Made by a program: the position numbers and the translations under genes
The notes under the pieces: generated by a model
The model's input: the letters and a program-made list of their open reading frames with translations, nothing else
Database searches by the model: none
What the model was told of the DNA's origin: nothing
In this document: positions 63,623 to 64,000 of the stretch, piece by piece
How positions within the stretch are numbered: the first letter of the stretch is position 1
Layout of the letters: each line of letters begins with the position of its first letter
Origin: Stenotrophomonas oahuensis
Lineage (GTDB): Bacteria; Pseudomonadota; Gammaproteobacteria; Xanthomonadales; Xanthomonadaceae
Assembly: GCF_031834595.1 (NCBI RefSeq)
Contig: NZ_CP115541.1
Span: 2,784,501 to 2,848,500 of the forward strand
Direction of reading: 5' to 3'
DNA: 64,000 nucleotides

Positions 63623-63657
63623 CTGCGCCTCGCCGAGTGCACGCGGCGAGGATGCAG
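63623..63657 (+). terminator. Terminator-like hairpin after symE
   Basis: CTGC...CCTCGCCG paired with CGGCGAGG...GCAG, ten bases after the stop. The following tract (ATCGATTTG) is a poor U-run, so intrinsic activity is uncertain. Confidence 0.4.
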
Positions 63658-63781
63658 ATCGATTTGCAACAAATCGGATGTTTCTTACAGAAAAGATGGT
63701 TCAAAAGTGATTACTGCGGCGGTGTGCCGCATTGATCATGGAATTGAATCCCGAATCCCATCTCTCTACTACAGGTGTACG

Positions 63782-64000
63782 ATGAACCAAATCATTGAAC
63801 GGGGGCTCCCCGCTATGAAGCCGATCAATCCTGCTGGGCGAAATGCCAAATCCGCGGTGTCCCCGTCTCTGAAGAAGGCGAGGAGCGGGCGAACGCATCC
63901 GAACGTGCAAGAGGTCAAGATCGGGATATCCGACCTGACCGTAATGACGGCGGACAAGTTCGAGCAACACAGCTGGTCGGCCGTCCTCGATAAGGTGGGC
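63782..64000 (+). CDS. Unknown protein, 5' part only
   Basis: An open frame of 73 codons from ATG 63782 to the window edge (MNQIIERGLPAMKPINPAGR at the start). A lysine/arginine-rich stretch (SLKKARSGRTHP) precedes a more regular region (VKIGISDLTVMTADKFEQHS). No family recognised. An in-frame ATG also occurs at codon 12. The base composition is less GC-rich than the core genes, in keeping with an accessory segment that continues to the right. Confidence 0.45.
   Translation, partial: MNQIIERGLPAMKPINPAGRNAKSAVSPSLKKARSGRTHPNVQEVKIGISDLTVMTADKFEQHSWSAVLDKVG

Overview
The window is GC-rich chromosomal DNA of a gammaproteobacterium of the Xanthomonadaceae, most likely Stenotrophomonas. Three things point there. 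The gene content is typical of the family: a fused aspartokinase/diaminopimelate decarboxylase, the MurL/MurD2 route to D-glutamate, and a SUF locus with its own Rrf2 regulator. The TonB-dependent receptors are numerous. Short palindromes opening with GTAG, the SMAG-type REP elements described in S. maltophilia, occur at about 22 loci. No tRNA, rRNA, insertion sequence, CRISPR array or prophage was seen.

Layout. 1-7.9 kb: the 3' end of murA, an EF-hand protein, a leftward purM to purN block holding two tandem membrane paralogues and two tandem DUF3108 genes, and a divergent DUF2066 - AI-2E/PerM - hda operon. 8-15 kb: murU/amgK cell-wall recycling, an M20 peptidase, a ComEA-like protein, a strong candidate CsrB/Rsm-type sponge RNA, two L,D-transpeptidases and hutD. 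15-29 kb: iron acquisition. This includes a membrane flavoreductase, ApbE, DUF4198, DUF2271, a PepSY protein and a TonB-dependent receptor (a periplasmic flavin/redox set), then a second receptor with its PiuC-type dioxygenase, a Rieske protein and a TonB under an almost ideal Fur box. 29-34.4 kb: sufR-like, sufB, sufC, sufD, sufS. 34.5-46.6 kb: mixed housekeeping genes including a SET protein, an HU-like protein, OsmC, PhzF, lysAC, murL-murD2, a dienelactone hydrolase and a polyprenyl synthase.

46.6-62.6 kb is a maltodextrin-utilisation locus. It holds a GH13 alpha-glucosidase, a MalA-like TonB-dependent receptor, a GH97 alpha-glucosidase, a six-hairpin glucoamylase-like enzyme, an MFS sugar transporter, a secreted alpha-amylase and a LacI-family regulator. 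All three promoter regions carry the same 14-bp palindrome, TGAATACGTATGCA, so they probably form one LacI-type regulon. Starch would be cut outside the cell, imported through the receptor, trimmed in the periplasm and carried in by the MFS protein. The last 1.4 kb moves into what looks like an accessory region, with a SymE-like toxin and a truncated unknown gene.

The most notable non-gene signal is at about 12.25-12.57 kb: an RNA-like segment with 16 GGA motifs, most of them in five-base hairpin loops, closed by an intrinsic terminator. Second is a structured element of about 125 bp present twice, each time between convergent genes.
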